A stretch of DNA of 64,000 nt from Pyrrhosoma nymphula (lineage: Eukaryota > Arthropoda > Insecta > Odonata > Coenagrionidae), in NCBI GenBank assembly GCA_963573305.1, contig OY754339.1, positions 74,447,376-74,511,375 of the forward strand. The letters are read 5' to 3'. A program made the translations under genes and the position numbers. Below are positions 24,713-36,078 of the stretch, one piece after another. The notes under the pieces are model-generated. The model ran no database searches and was not told the origin of the DNA. It saw only the letters and a program-made list of their open reading frames with translations. Within the stretch, counting starts at the first letter, position 1, and each line of letters starts with the position of its first letter.

Positions 24713-25797
24713 TGCGTAATTTCAGCTACTAAATGGAAGGGCTGAAAATTACATGCAAATTTAAAAAATCTACAATAACTGCTGCTCACGGCGTAATCTC
24801 TGTAAATCATTCGACGAAATCGGTTTGAAACTGCTAATTTCATAAAACTGGGCTGGGAGAGGATCAAATTGTTCCCTAAAACCTGGCTTTATAAAACGAT
24901 TTATGAATTAAAGCTGGTTCTATTGACCATAAAATAGTTTATTAATAAGAACTTATTAACTATATCAAGAAAATTCAACATGAGCATACGTATCCAAAGC
25001 ATAAGAAGCCGCACTGAAGCCACAACTAGAATTTACAAGAAATGGCGATTCAATCCCTAGCCCCCTGGAAGGACTGAATGATACAAACCTTTGAGGAGAG
25101 AATGAATAGTGCACTGGCGCATGTATGAGAAGCCTGAATTTTTCGGAAAAAATCACCCTCGTAGCATAGCTGCCATGAGAAATGAGTCCAGTAATTATTT
25201 GTAAAATGAGAAAAATCAGAATATTCAGGCCATTAAGGGCGGAATTTAAAAATGATGGATGAATAAAAATATGTGAAATTTTCCACAAAGGAGAACAACT
25301 TTAATTACGGCCCTGGTTTGAATTTCTCATCAAAACCTGGCTCGCAATTAATTTTGCTCATATTCGTGGAAAATAGGGCCGATTTTTATCCATACATCGG
25401 TAAAATGCTTTTTTTTTTGCAAAAATTTGGATTTTTGGTTTTTTTAAGTACCAAAGTTACATTTGCCAATGTTTACAAAATTTGCGCAAATGCTCCATTT
25501 CTATTGGATCTCTTAAGTTTGAAAAAATCTCAGTACCGAGGCATTTATTTTAGCAACGTAACTGTTTTAGTCGAATTTACTTGATTTAATGTTCCACCAA
25601 ACATGGACGATCGAGCATTTCGGTGGGTTCAATTAATTCCTTTACTACTGTGCCGCTTGATTCCTAATACTCACTTCTTCAATCCGCGATGCAAACCCAA
25701 AACTTATTATTTTTCCTCACTGGTATTTGATTACCGGTCATAGTTTCGAAATAACTGAAGGTATCAGCCGTAACTTTATGGAACTTTGAATTCATGA
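24713..25797. other. Nothing recognised
   Basis: A+T-rich; an open frame at 25273-25584 (103 codons, +) has low-complexity hydrophobic composition and no recognisable domain. Confidence 0.4.
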
Positions 25798-26089
25798 TTG
25801 GAATGAGAATACTTGGTTGTTCCACATAAAAATTTTTATTTCACAACACGAAGTCTGTCCCGTCTGTCCCACGTACACTGCCCCACACTCGCACCGTAGT
25901 TTGTACACTCCGCTTTTTTCTTCATTAGGGACAAAATGTGCATCTATAAATGTGCATATATAAATGTGCATATATAAATACTGATGTTCTGTAGAGTCTT
26001 CACCTGAAGATGACGTTTTATCGTCGAAACCTAGGTCGTGTTGTGAAATAAAAATTTTTATGTGGAACAAACAAGTATTCTCATTCCAA
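25798..26089. mobile_element. Penelope-like element relic with inverted ends and ribozyme
   Basis: Inverted arms of about 55 bp: the left arm 25798-25850 carries TTCCACATAAAAATTTTTAT and the right arm 26038-26089 its complement. Between them the minus strand encodes the start of a GIY-YIG endonuclease (EEKSGVYKLRCECGAVYVGQ, about 25925-25860), the C-terminal domain of PLE proteins. About 25936-25980 holds three near-copies of AATGTGCATATATA. A hammerhead lies on the + strand at 25998-26043. The left arm begins at the sequence that follows the ribozyme cleavage site (GTGTTGTGAAAT). Confidence 0.8.
25998..26043 (+). ncRNA. Hammerhead ribozyme, well conserved
   Basis: CTGAAGA (26004-26010) matches the CUGANGA box. 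Helix II is GACG (26012-26015) with CGTC (26022-26025) around a six-base loop. GAAA follows at 26026-26029. Helix III is tiny and self-complementary (ACCTAGGT), giving the GTC cleavage triplet ending at 26037. Helix I can form from CAC (26001-26003) and GTG (26038-26040). All canonical parts are present. Very short helix III is known for the hammerheads of PLEs. Confidence 0.8.
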
Positions 26090-26267
26090 TCATAGTTTCG
26101 AAAGTTGACTATCCTAACAAAATCTGAATATTTGACTGCAAATGCCACTGGGGAACATTTATAAGTTTTAGGCAGCATCATGCAGCGATCAATAACTATT
26201 GACAAGAGTCGCTTGGTAACTTTGCCTCCATATTAAATTGCCACATCTCTATTTATCGCCCGTCAAG

Positions 26268-26442
26268 GTTGGAGTGGCTGAGCGCTGAGGGCAACAGTTT
26301 GACCGCTATGCCCTCCGCCCTTCCTCGCCGCCTGCGCTGTCTCCTCCTGGGAAAGAACCGTATCCGGAGCCTGGGTGCGGACGGCGCGGCCGGCAAGCTC
26401 TCCGACAGCCGCGCTGGGAGCGGGAGGTCGCGGAAATCCAGG
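26268..26442 (+). CDS. PHLPP: PHLPP exon: early leucine-rich repeats
   Basis: The acceptor is CGTCAAG at 26261-26267. One base completes a codon, then 58 codons read LEWLSAEGNSLTAMPSALP and RRLRCLLLGKNRIRSLGADG (two LRR units), followed by a Ser/Arg/Gly-rich tail ending SGRSRKSR. The donor at 26443 is GTGAGT and the exon ends in phase 0. It is G+C-rich against A+T-rich flanks, consistent with a real exon. The entering phase requires an upstream exon that I could not find. It starts only 180 bp after the PLE relic. Confidence 0.8.
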
Positions 26443-26529
26443 GTGAGTTCGCGTGTCGAAACGCCGGCGAGTACGTATTTGTAAGAACGGGGGGAAATTG
26501 AATTAAAATGTATTCAATGTCGTATTTTG

Positions 26530-28640
26530 TGTTTCCATAATATTTTAGTAAAGGTAGGAACATAAGGAGGTGGAACCTTCAAGCATTGAAAAGGTTGAAA
26601 AAAGAGGGAATACCAAGAGCTGGTAGAAAAGAACATAGGCGAAGTAAAACGGATGGGAACAATAGAGAGAAGATGGGAGATTATAAAAAGCAGGCATCGC
26701 AGGAGCAGCAGAGAAAACAATAGTAACGGTGGTAAAGAAGAGGGTTAAGAAGCAATGGGTTACGGAAGAAATGATTAAGAAAGTGAAGGAGAGAAGGATA
26801 TGGAAAAATGTCAACACCGACGTAGGCAAGAGGAAGTACAAGGAATTGAATAATAAACTCAGGTGAGTGACCAATCGGGCAAAAGAAAAGTGGTGGAAGG
26901 GACAATGCGAGGAAATGGAAAAGCTGCAGGAGTAGGGGGAAGTGGGCGCTTTGTACGCCAAGATGAAAATGTAATCGATTGTTAAGAGAGGTCAAACGAT
27001 AACAAAGGTTAAGAACAAAACAGGGAAGATATTAATCAAACAGGAAGATATCCAAGAAAGATGGAGAGAATACGTAGAGGAGCTATATGACAGCGAGAAT
27101 AGACCCTTTAACGTAGATCTAGAGGATGAAGGATCAATAGATAAAGACCTCGGACCAGAGTTACTTGACAGCGAAATAGAGAGGGCATTAAGAGAGATGA
27201 AGGGTAGAAAAGCCGTGGGAACCGATAACCTACCTTCGTAGCTACTGAAGAATTCAGTTAGTAAGGGGAGAAAATTGTTTTTCGAACTTATTCGCAGGAT
27301 CTACGAGGAAGGAGTATGGCAAGAGGATTTCGTGAAAACAGTATTAATACCCATCCTGAAGAAGAAGAAAGCGTCAGAATGAGAGGAGTATAGAACAATA
27401 AGTTTAATTTTGTACGCGGCAAAAGTTGTACTGAGAATTATAAATAGAAGATAGGAGAGCAGAGAAAACTACGCTTTAGGCGATGACCAATTTGGGTTCA
27501 GGAAGGGGAGGGCCACCAGAGACGCGATTACGGTAATGAGGACACTAAAAGAAAGAAACATAGAGTATAATCAGGATGTTTTCGCTTGCTTTGTGGATTT
27601 TGAAAAGGCGTTTGACTGAGTAAACTGGGAGAAACTAATGCAGATATTGGGGAAAATATGAATAGATTAGCGTGATAGGAGACTCATCCGAAACTTATAT
27701 ATGGGGCAGAGGGCTCAGGTAAGGGTAGCTGAGGGTGAATCAGGGTGGGCAGTTATAGATCGCGGGGTGCGGAAAGGGTGCCCGTTGTCGCCTTTACTTT
27801 TTAACATCTATGCTGAGGAAATTTTAAGAGAGGCATGGGATGAGCTAGATGTGCGAATGAAAGTAGGAGGCCAGCGGATAAAGTCGGTTAGATTCGCAGA
27901 CGAACAGGCGTGGGACAGTTGGTCATCGAAAGGATTGCAAACTTTAGTAGATGCACTGGAAATGCAGTGCGAGAAATACGGGATGAAGATTTATAATAAG
28001 AAAACAAAAGTAATGAGATTCTCTAAGACAAAGAAAGCGAGGCTGGTGATAAGAGTAGGATGTCACACACTCGAACAGGTAGAACAATTTAATTACTTGG
28101 GCAGTACGCTAGAAGAAAGAGGACAAAGTAGCGAAGACATGAGGAGGAGAATAGCGCAAGCGAAGGAAGCGTTCAATAATAGAAGGGAGCTGATGACGGG
28201 GACCTTAAGTAAGGATGTAAAAAAGAGGCTGGTGAAGAGCTTGATATGGAGTGTGGCGTTGTATGGGGCAGAAACGTGGACCTTGAGAAAGGAAGACGAA
28301 AATAGGCTGAAGGCTTTCGAGATGTGGGTGTGGAGGAGGATGGAGAAGGTGCGTTGGACGGAAAAGAAGACAAATGAGGAAGTGCTTGACATGGTGGGCG
28401 AGGAGAGGAAACTTATAGATGAGATTAGGGGAAGACAGGGTAGGTGGCTGGAAGGGTTAATGAGGGACGATGGTTTGCCGAAGGCCGTGATAGAGGGTAG
28501 GATGTTGGGTAAGCGGGGAAGGGGAAGGAAGAGAATAGGTGTAATGGACGGGATGAAGAAAGGTAGGACTTATGCTGAGATGAAGAAAGAAATACTAGAG
28601 GTAGAAAGGGCACGGCACGTGTAAGAGTTCGTTGGATATT
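26530..28640 (+). pseudogene. RTE-like LINE relic in PHLPP intron 1
   Basis: A decayed non-LTR element about 90 bp downstream of an exon. The best frame (27701-28624, 307 codons) holds the second half of a reverse transcriptase and its C-terminal domain: RKGCPLSPLLFNIYAEEILR, KSVRFADEQAWD, LEQVEQFNYLGSTLEERGQS, WSVALYGAETWTLRKEDENR, KRGRGRKRIGVMDG. The catalytic F.DD reads FADE, so the second aspartate is lost. Upstream, 27575-27700 reads VFACFVDFEKAFD with TGA in place of the expected Trp, and earlier sequence has many stops. Related fragments lie at 22540 and 38990, both on the minus strand. Confidence 0.85.
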
Positions 28641-29639
28641 CTATGACTTTCATCACAACCTACTTCTAACCGGTAGATTACTCTAATGAATGAATGAATA
28701 TTGCATTTTATTTATAAGCCCTTATTTTGCCTAGTTTGCTTAATAATCACCAATTATCGAGCATTGTTTTTGCGAAGATATTTTGTATGCTAAAGCGTCC
28801 AGCCACTGGCTCGGTGCAGGGTGACGTAATCCTCCTTACAGCTGAGACTGTCTTTATAAGCATGTTACTATGATGATTTGGATATACATTAATGCTTCCG
28901 ACTTTTCTGATTCCAAGTAGGGAATAATTACGTTCACAATGATAGTAGGTTCAATCGAAGCTTGCCATTATAATAATCCAGCTATATCCCATTGGTTGTT
29001 GGGTAATATCCCAACTTTGGGGTAATATCTTGGAGCACAGAGTAATAATGATTACCCTCTGCTTGGAGGAATGCGAATCATTTTGGACGAACACTAAAGA
29101 GAAAAACTTTCATGCAGAATTTTACCAGATTTTTCTACAAATAATGAAATTTTAATAGCTTGTTATTAAAAGAAGTAATAGCAAAACTTTGAAGTACCAA
29201 AGTTACGTTTTCCGTTGTTTCCTAAATTTGTGCAAATACTCTATTGATAGCCAATTTCAATCCAACTTGATACTGCTCGTCACCGTAGGTTATCCCGTGA
29301 ACAATTTTCATTAAATTCGCTTCAATTAAAGCTTGATTGATTCTATACTAACTGAGAAAACTGCCAGAAACGTCACGAGCGGACCAATCTTAATTAGGCG
29401 AAATTAATTGTTCCAGCCACAAACATTTCACGACTACTAATTTACAGAAGTTCTCTTGCCTTTTTCGTAGTGGTTGATGAATTATTCACAAATTACAACT
29501 AATGGAGCAATAAACGAGTAATTCAATCGTTCTACAATTTCTCTTTCTGGACGAATTGTTTTCATGTTTTTAGCACATTAAATGAAGGAAAATGCTCCAC
29601 TTTGAATAATGAAATTGCAATTTTATCCATAAACTGAGA
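28641..29639. other. Intron 1 sequence, nothing recognised
   Basis: A+T-rich, no repeat boundary or exon seen. Confidence 0.4.
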
Positions 29640-30070
29640 GTGGTTTGAGCGCCAGTTTTCTATATTCACAACAGAGACAATATTCGAATTAAAATTTTCA
29701 ATTTAAGCAGTTGTAAGAGTCGTGAAGGATTTAAATTAATAATAATGAGGCAAAAACTTTTTTTACGATTTTGTGTAAAGTATTACGGTTAAACATTGAT
29801 TCATTTTTAAAAATAGATGAGAAGGCTTACAAAATATGCACATACCGTTAAATCGATCGCGAAATCTAAGCGTCAAAACTTCCTCATTCTTAAAAAATTT
29901 CTCTCTCTTCAGCGCGAAGACGTTCTATATCCCATGGAAAACAACCTCTACTTTACTTCGGCAAGTATCTGGAAATGTATTGCACTAAGCGGCTAATATT
30001 TTTGCTTCATTGGAAAGATAAGGTAATTTTTTTCTTCATAGTGAGGCCGAATGTATTTATTTCTATGTGA
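29640..30070 (+). repeat. Recurrent non-coding repeat R, copy 1 (diverged)
   Basis: Shares word order with copies at 36966, 38483 and 39743: a start like GAGCG..TTTTC, then TTCGAATT, AATTTAAGCAGTTG, GAGGCAAAAACTTTTTT, and later TTTCTCTC.TCAGCGCG with CTATATCCCA. No frame is conserved between copies. The family is unknown. Confidence 0.45.
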
Positions 30071-30121
30071 AGTGAAATCTCGCTAAATATAACTATAAAT
30101 TTTTTCCGCGACAAATGATTT

Positions 30122-30600
30122 CGTTCATTCATGGCAGTCCAGGCATTTATTCACACAAGGCAACATGGTGAGAGGAGAAACCGGGTAGGTACTCTGTAGT
30201 TCATTCTGGGTCGGGAGTTTTTTCTCAAAAATATTGAGGGAAGCATAGATTTTCAAAGTGGCCTTACCCTCCCTCCCTGCAATGGGAAAGCAATGTAAAT
30301 GTTTCCAAAAGCCTTCTTTTAATGTCCTCCCCCAGGGGCACCTCTTTCTCCTCCGTCGCCCCCTCCGACCCCTGCAACTTTCCGGCGGTATTCCCAAAAA
30401 TCCCTTCCAACCTCAACCATATTGGAAAAATCTCTGACTCATTAAAAAAAACTCGCAGAATGCATGTGCTCTCTCCTCGCATCTCCCTGCCATACGCCTA
30501 TGCTGCCAAAAATGTATGCACTGAATATCTCAGGTCAACAAGCGCGCGTAAATTAAACATGAAAGCTGCCTTGTAATAATTTCCTCATGAAACAGTTCCA
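30122..30600. other. Intronic block with a pyrimidine-rich, G+C-richer centre
   Basis: About 30270-30420 is richer in C and G than its surroundings, with CCTCCCCCAGGGGCACCTC. Open frames on both strands (85-90 codons) share this composition and match no family. Confidence 0.3.
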
Positions 30601-30689
30601 CTACATCATGTTGGAAAAATCTACATAATTCTCAACAGCATCCGGTGAGCAATGGTGGAACAGCATTTTCGAGAATAAAAATTTAAAAA

Positions 30690-30812
30690 TATAGCACTGT
30701 CCACTGTATTTTGCTATTGCAACCCTTGTTTCGGTGTATTTCATCACCGTCATCATGTACAATATTCCTAATTCCGGTTTATTGTGGGAATTTATGCTGT
30801 TTTTAGTGGACA
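30690..30812 (-). mobile_element. Short hammerhead-bearing element
   Basis: TGTCCACT near 30697 and AGTGGACA near 30806 form short inverted ends. On the minus strand TGATGA is followed by a perfect five-pair helix II (CGGTG near 30748, CACCG near 30735) and then AAAC, so the GAAA box overlaps the stem edge. The C of the CUGANGA box is A. It is likely an old PLE-type terminal fragment. Confidence 0.45.
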
Positions 30813-31084
30813 ATGGCAGTAGACATTTTTAATGGACAAGGCAATGGCAGTGGGGTGATTCAGGTCTTTTGTTGTCTCCCTCCAACCGGAGTTCGTCATG
30901 GGGAAAGGAAGGAACGGATGCGGGGATATTGTACGGGGTGATGTCACATCTTCAGGTTCTGGTCAAATGATAGGAGAGATTTAAGATGGGGGAGTGATAA
31001 TCAAATCTAATGTTATAGTTTAACAATTTCATTTTCTTCTTGATTATTTCTCAGTTCTCCAACGCGCCCAGGCGACGTCATTTA

Positions 31085-31350
31085 TTTTGAAATCGTAGTA
31101 CACTCACTTGAAAGTCCGAGTGAAGAGATTCCTCTTTGAGGTGTTTAGCTAAATGGGATCTGGAATCTCTAATGGCAAGGCACTTTTTGTGTTCACTCAC
31201 AAGGGCTCTGACATTTATCCCAGTTAGACCCACATGTGCCGCAACGCACGTGTCATAACGTATTTCATGCACCTCCGACATATACATCGGGTACAGCGAG
31301 TCTTTGGCGTTGTTGAAAATGTCAACGTCAACAGTGTATAAAAGTTTACT
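31085..31350 (-). pseudogene. PLE GIY-YIG endonuclease domain fragment
   Basis: The minus strand reads SEVHEIRYDTCVAAHVGLTG, INVRALVSEHKKCLAIRDSR, SHLAKHLKEESLHSDFQVSV. This is the GIY-YIG nuclease of PLEs in degraded form: the GIY motif is VHE, YVGQTGR has become HVGLTGI, and the R..EH motif is altered to VSEH. The Cys-x-x-Cys usually just before the YIG half is reduced to one Cys. Reverse transcriptase is absent. It abuts a LINE of opposite strand at about 31425. Confidence 0.75.
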
Positions 31351-31424
31351 CAATATTTGTTTCTGGGAAACGCTTTGGCTGCGTAGTAGGACCCTTTGCC
31401 TAGTAAGGTTTCACTGCGAACAGA

Positions 31425-32722
31425 GGGTGGTTCTAGATGGCGTTAGCTCAGATGTGGTTACATAAGGTGTACCTCAGGGAAGTGTCATCGGTCCCTTATT
31501 GTTCCTTTTTTATATTAATGACATCACTACCGTTGTTACGAGCAAAATTCGCCTCTTCGCAGATGACGCAGTTTTGTACAGGGATCTAGACAATGAGTCC
31601 GACAAGATTGCGTTACAAAAAGACCTAGATGCTATAAATGAATGGTGCAATACATGGCAGTTAGAATTGAGTTTTAAAAAGTCCGTTGTTGTGAATTTTT
31701 GGAAAAAGAATAACTCGGTCAACGATACGTACACAATTAATCAAATAGACTTATCAAATGTAGAGTCAGTTAAATACTTAGGTGTGACCCTTACTCAGGA
31801 CCTGTCTTGGGGGAAACACGTTCGGGAAATCTGCGGACAGGCTAGTCGCAAATTGGGATTTATCAAAAGAATATTAGGTAAATGTGACGAGATAGTTAAA
31901 GAGCGATATTATTTTTCACTCATGAGACCTCACTTGGAGTACGCCGCTAGCATATGGGACCCTTACGAAGTAGGACTAATCTCTGAAATAGATAGAATAC
32001 AACGGAGAGCAGCAAGATTTGTGAAAAGTTGTTACGATAAACTTAGCAGTGTTACCGAATTGTTGAAGGAATTAGGGTGGGAATCTCTAACTGATCGAAG
32101 GGAGAAATACAGGTTAAATCTTTTGCGCAAACTCGGAGCAGACAGTTTTTTTTCTGGACGTTCAGCATATACTGCTAGAGCCAACGTACTACGGTAGAAG
32201 TGATCACAGGAATGAAATAAAGGAAATTGACTGCCGAACCGATAGATTCAAAATGTCATTTTTCCCACGTACAATAAGGGATCATAATAGTTGCGATAGA
32301 TCAATCACATGAAACTCCCACCCTCAATAGGTAGAGTAGAATTTTCACTTGTGCTTAATAACACCACGTCATTACTAACTCTTCATACCGGTCGATTAGT
32401 CCGGCATTATTTTATTTTGTTCTTTGCATGAAGTAGCATCTCGTAGTATTAATAAATTAACAGTATCAGTAATATTAACCACTAGATGTGTCTATAGAAT
32501 TGTTCTGCATGTTTACATGTTCATTTACGTATCACTCTCCCAGTTTCCGGTTGGACTGTGCACTGTTCTCCTGACTGCTTTTGGCCTGCGCCTAGCGCCA
32601 AGGGGAGCGTGCGAGGTTCTGATTTGTTCTGGGACGAGTGCTGCATGCCTGGTGTGGAATCACCCCGTGCCACACACCCTAGTGGTGGCTTGCACGGTAC
32701 ATCGTAGATGTAGGTGTAGATG
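31425..32722 (+). pseudogene. CR1/Jockey-like LINE (family B, copy 2)
   Basis: An open frame of 232 codons (31499-32197) begins within the reverse transcriptase palm. Just upstream VPQGSVIGPLL is in frame, then FLFYINDITTVVTSKIRLFA with FADDAVLYRD (both catalytic aspartates kept), VKYLGVTLTQDLSWGKHVRE, MRPHLEYAASIWDP and IQRRAARFVKSCYDK. A frameshift near 32197 precedes the ending FFPRTIRDHN near 32260-32287. The 3' UTR has GTGTGGAATCACCCC and ends in a CGTAGATGTAGG-type tail. The 5' end is truncated within the RT. Confidence 0.85.
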
Positions 32723-35360
32723 AAGGTAGAGTTACCTATTTTTTGTCCTCGTAATGCCCTTGAATTTGGGTAATGCGTTGTAAGGTTATCTTCTGGCGTT
32801 TCCTATCTTGTCAGTTGTATACGCGTCATAACAGTTAACAGTCACTATCTAAGTAATAGTGCTTAGTTAATTATCAAAATTCTCTTTAGAAAGCGGAATA
32901 TTTAGGGCTATTATAGATCAACGCGTCCATTTTATGGGACCTAGGGTGGCAGGAGTCCGAGTGTATGACATTATCTGTGTGCGTCGGCTTTCGGTCAGTC
33001 GGCTTTTCCCTCCCTCCTCGTCACACGTGAGGAATCTTTATCGTGACGCGAGATAATATTTTAAATTTTGGAATCAGCAATTTAGAGTAGAAAAAATAAT
33101 ATCAGTCAATGAATTTTATTTATCGCTTTATTGGACACAAATGCGCAAGAAGGAGTTTTTCGAATCAAACCAATATTTCTCTCAATAAAACACTTGCACT
33201 TCGGTGGTATTTTGTTTTGCTGCAAATGAACCCGGAAATGCATTAATCGTATCCCTCATTCACATTAGTATGGGGGCTGATTTTCTTTATTTAAGAATTA
33301 AATTTGATTTTGATTTGAATTTGATTCATACTATGAAGAAGAAGAAACCACAAAGAATTGAGCTTTCCGTCATATTAACAATAACTATGAAATCAGTAGT
33401 TTTGAGCGCGATGCTGTGAGCTAATTGAACATCCGTGGAAGAAAAGAACTTCAAACTTTCCTATAATTTAAATAAATTCGATATCTTGACCTGTTGATGA
33501 ATGTATGCTTGGAGAGTTTCCTGATCATGTCTTATTGCGATGAAACTGTACGTAGATATAAAAACTTCGAGAAAAATTAAGACAAACTGCAGAGGTCCGT
33601 CGAAGCATTCAAATTACTCTGAAAATAAGACTAACACCATAATATCAGTCGTAAGGAGCTCGGATGTCATAAATTAAACCATAGAGTATACGCTTACTCT
33701 ATGGTTAAACATAGGCTCAGCTTAATGACATCTGGCTAAATATTTTTTCGGTATGAAACTGTCTTTAATTATGTGATGGGTACGGATGGTCAACGTTTAA
33801 TGCCAAATTCAACACTTGATTCCAAAGCAACAATAACAAAAAAAACACAGCAGTGGCACTAGGAACTTGGCCCTTGCCTACCCTGGCATGAGTAGTCAAG
33901 GGGCCAAAGGTAGCAATTCAGGTCAACGAGAAAATCAAGGGAAACACAAGAGAGGGAGGCAAGCCAAGCTTACGTGAGCTGGTGACAGATGAGCCACAGC
34001 GACGTGGAGGTGAATCCGGAAGACGCCTCACCATATCCACAGACACCGCGGCAAGAACCCGAAAAAAGCCAGGACAGCCCCGGTCTTTAAATAGTGTTTT
34101 GGAGATGCATTTTACTGGGAGAGTAAAGGGCCTCCCCCGTTGTACTTGATCGCCTACCGATATCCCTTGCCCCGTAGAAGCAAAGGGGGGGTCCCCTGCT
34201 GGTATCCTCTGATATTTAGGCTGCTCTCAGCGGATCCGCAGCGCGGTCCACTTTTTCCAATTCGAGCCAGTATGCACCGCTCAGTGTGGAAACCGGAGTT
34301 AATTACGTTTTACCATCGATGACGCTCACGTCAACTAACCGACAGTCTGTTGAAATACATGAAACCCAAACTCTCTGTTAGCACCACTTCGACTTGAAGG
34401 CTGCGTCTTCGGGTGCCTTCCACTCGCTCTATTGCGCTAACCACTTCGCAACACAACAGCGCACATGCTTTCCATTCGTTACAGGCCCTGCGCACTAGGT
34501 AGCGCACTTCAAAACAGATTGGAAGAAAAGTTTATGAGCGCTAAACAACAAAAAAAGTCGATTATGGCATCCATGATTGTTGTCAAGTTTGTTGATTTTC
34601 AGCAGAGGCGCTAAACATCAAGGAGGTTATAAAATAAATGGAGGCGACATACCACTTGATTCTTGAAGCCAATTCCGCCATTGCAGTCGGCACAGTTTAG
34701 ACCTTCCTCTGGCTTACGAGTCCGGCGGTCGCGTTCGATTTTCGTCTAATCTAAGTTAAAAACCACGGGCAAGGCGATGTTTTGTGCCTGTTTTGGCAAC
34801 ACCTACTCGGCAAAAAATCCTTCCCAAGCACCCCTATTCTTGCTTCACTTTCGCCAATGAGCGTTCACGGTCATGCCTCCTCCATTTCATTTTAACCTCC
34901 GTGGTAAACATACATATTTTAAAGTTTTTAATTACTCAGCGACAAAGCTAACATTTTTACATACTTATTTTGAACTAATTCAACAAATTTACGTAAAAAA
35001 TTCAGTCGTGACTACTTTGCAACCACAGAATGCTACCTACCGGCAGATTGCAAAACACTTAGCCAGTGTACATCGATCAACGTCGTTCGTGTGCTCTAAA
35101 GTGCGCTGATGTGTTCCGATGTGCGCTAACTTCAACACCTTGAATGGAAAGCCCCCATCCTCTGGTTAGCGTTAACCAGACATTAAAATCAGGCCTTAAT
35201 GAAAGTTTAAGCAAAATATTACACTACTTTTTGGGAGTAGTTACTCGAAGAAAACTGTCCTACCTACTAGATATACATGGAAAGACTTCACATATCCTTC
35301 TAGGTTATACCGCGCCACAAGGGGGTGTGGCAGGAGTTTAAGAGAACCACGTAATTAACT
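32723..35360. other. Intron 1 sequence, mostly unassigned
   Basis: No exon recognised. It includes a small palindrome at 33663-33732 and a LINE-3'-like word (CGCCACAAGGGGGTGTGGCAG) split near 35311-35332. About 33880-34520 is richer in G+C. At 34771 a short frame MFCACFGNTYSAKNP vaguely recalls a THAP zinc finger but stops after 27 codons. Confidence 0.35.
33663..33732. repeat. Small nested palindrome
   Basis: AACCATAGAGTA (33677-33688) pairs with TACTCTATGGTT (33695-33706) around a six-base loop. An outer pair GATGTCAT (33663-33670) and ATGACATC (33725-33732) suggests a fold-back relic. Confidence 0.55.
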
Positions 35361-35471
35361 GAGTAGACTCTTCTCGGGCTCTCCACCGGTTTAAACTATT
35401 CATAATTGCCGACGTTTCGAGTTTGGTACTTAATCTGGCTGAAATTTAAGATTTTGGACATTCTTGCCTTG

Positions 35472-35506
35472 AGAATGAGTGACGAGTCGTCTCTCGAAAC
35501 GTCTCT
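35472..35506 (+). ncRNA. Hammerhead-like motif, degenerate core, long helix II
   Basis: TTGAGAA stands for CUGANGA (two changes). Helix II can reach seven pairs with one mismatch: GAGTGACG with CGTCTCTC. Then comes GAAACGTC, giving the GAAA box and a GTC triplet. The core changes probably abolish cleavage. The complementary arm near 35411 carries a mirrored GAAACGTCGGC on the minus strand. Confidence 0.4.
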
Positions 35507-35575
35507 AGTTTAAACCGGTGGAGAGCCCGAGAAGTGTTTACTCATATTATAATATGAGTAAACACTTCTCTAAAG

Positions 35576-35995
35576 ACGCCAGGCATCTACCAGGTTCCGT
35601 GTGACTGCGGAGAAGTCTACATTGGGGAGACTGGACGGACCATCGAAACCAGGCTGAAAGAACACCGGCGACACCTCCGTCTAGGACAAATAGAGAAATC
35701 AGCCATCGCAGAACACAGCATCTCCATGGACCACACCATCAAATTCAAAGATGCAAGATTACTCGCCCGCTTCGGTGGCTACTGGGAACGAATAGTCAAA
35801 GAAGTCATCGAAATCCGGATGGAGAACCGAAACTTCAACAGGGACCAAGGGTACTCACTCAGTAATGCCTGGAAACCTATACTAAAACACGTGAAAGAAG
35901 CCAGAAAGAAGAAAAATCAAAGCGACCAATCAGGAGGTTCCAACACCTTTCCCGCCACTACGGATAATCAAGCGTCGCGAAACTTGCGACTCTAA
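35576..35995 (+). pseudogene. PLE GIY-YIG endonuclease domain
   Basis: Open frame from about 35576, entering without its own start codon, to a stop at 35993. It reads GIYQVPCDCGEVYIGETGRT, IETRLKEHRRHLRLGQIEKS, AIAEHSISMDHTIKFKDARL. It has the GIY and YIG halves, the Cys-x-Cys just before YIG seen in PLE nucleases, the catalytic-type Arg in the ETRLKEH helix, and the AEH word of the C-terminal half. The remainder (WERIVKEVIEIRMENRNFNR) is the usual PLE tail. The fold is complete but the RT domain is gone, so it cannot be an autonomous element. Confidence 0.85.
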
Positions 35996-36039
35996 GATAT
36001 ATAAGTCGACCAACAAGCAGAATTGACATCCTTTCATCA

Positions 36040-36078
36040 GCCCTGAATACGATGACTGAGTCAGACATCGAAACGTCG
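36040..36078 (+). ncRNA. Hammerhead ribozyme motif in PLE 3' tail
   Basis: CTGAATA is one base from CUGANGA (G8 changed). Helix II is CGATG with CATCG around ACTGAGTCAGA, itself partly self-complementary. The end of the stem overlaps the GAAA box, and GAAACGTCGG follows with a GTC triplet. It sits just downstream of the GIY-YIG frame, where PLE hammerheads are expected. Activity is doubtful because of the G8 change. Confidence 0.55.

Noticed and set aside
26545..26995. Minus-strand frames of 104-138 codons rich in Phe, Leu and Ser
   Set aside because: Antisense of the purine-rich RTE-like LINE on the + strand; a typical shadow.
34771..34860. THAP zinc finger
   Set aside because: Only a vague Cys pattern over 27 codons before a stop; the required Trp, Pro and His spacing is not seen.
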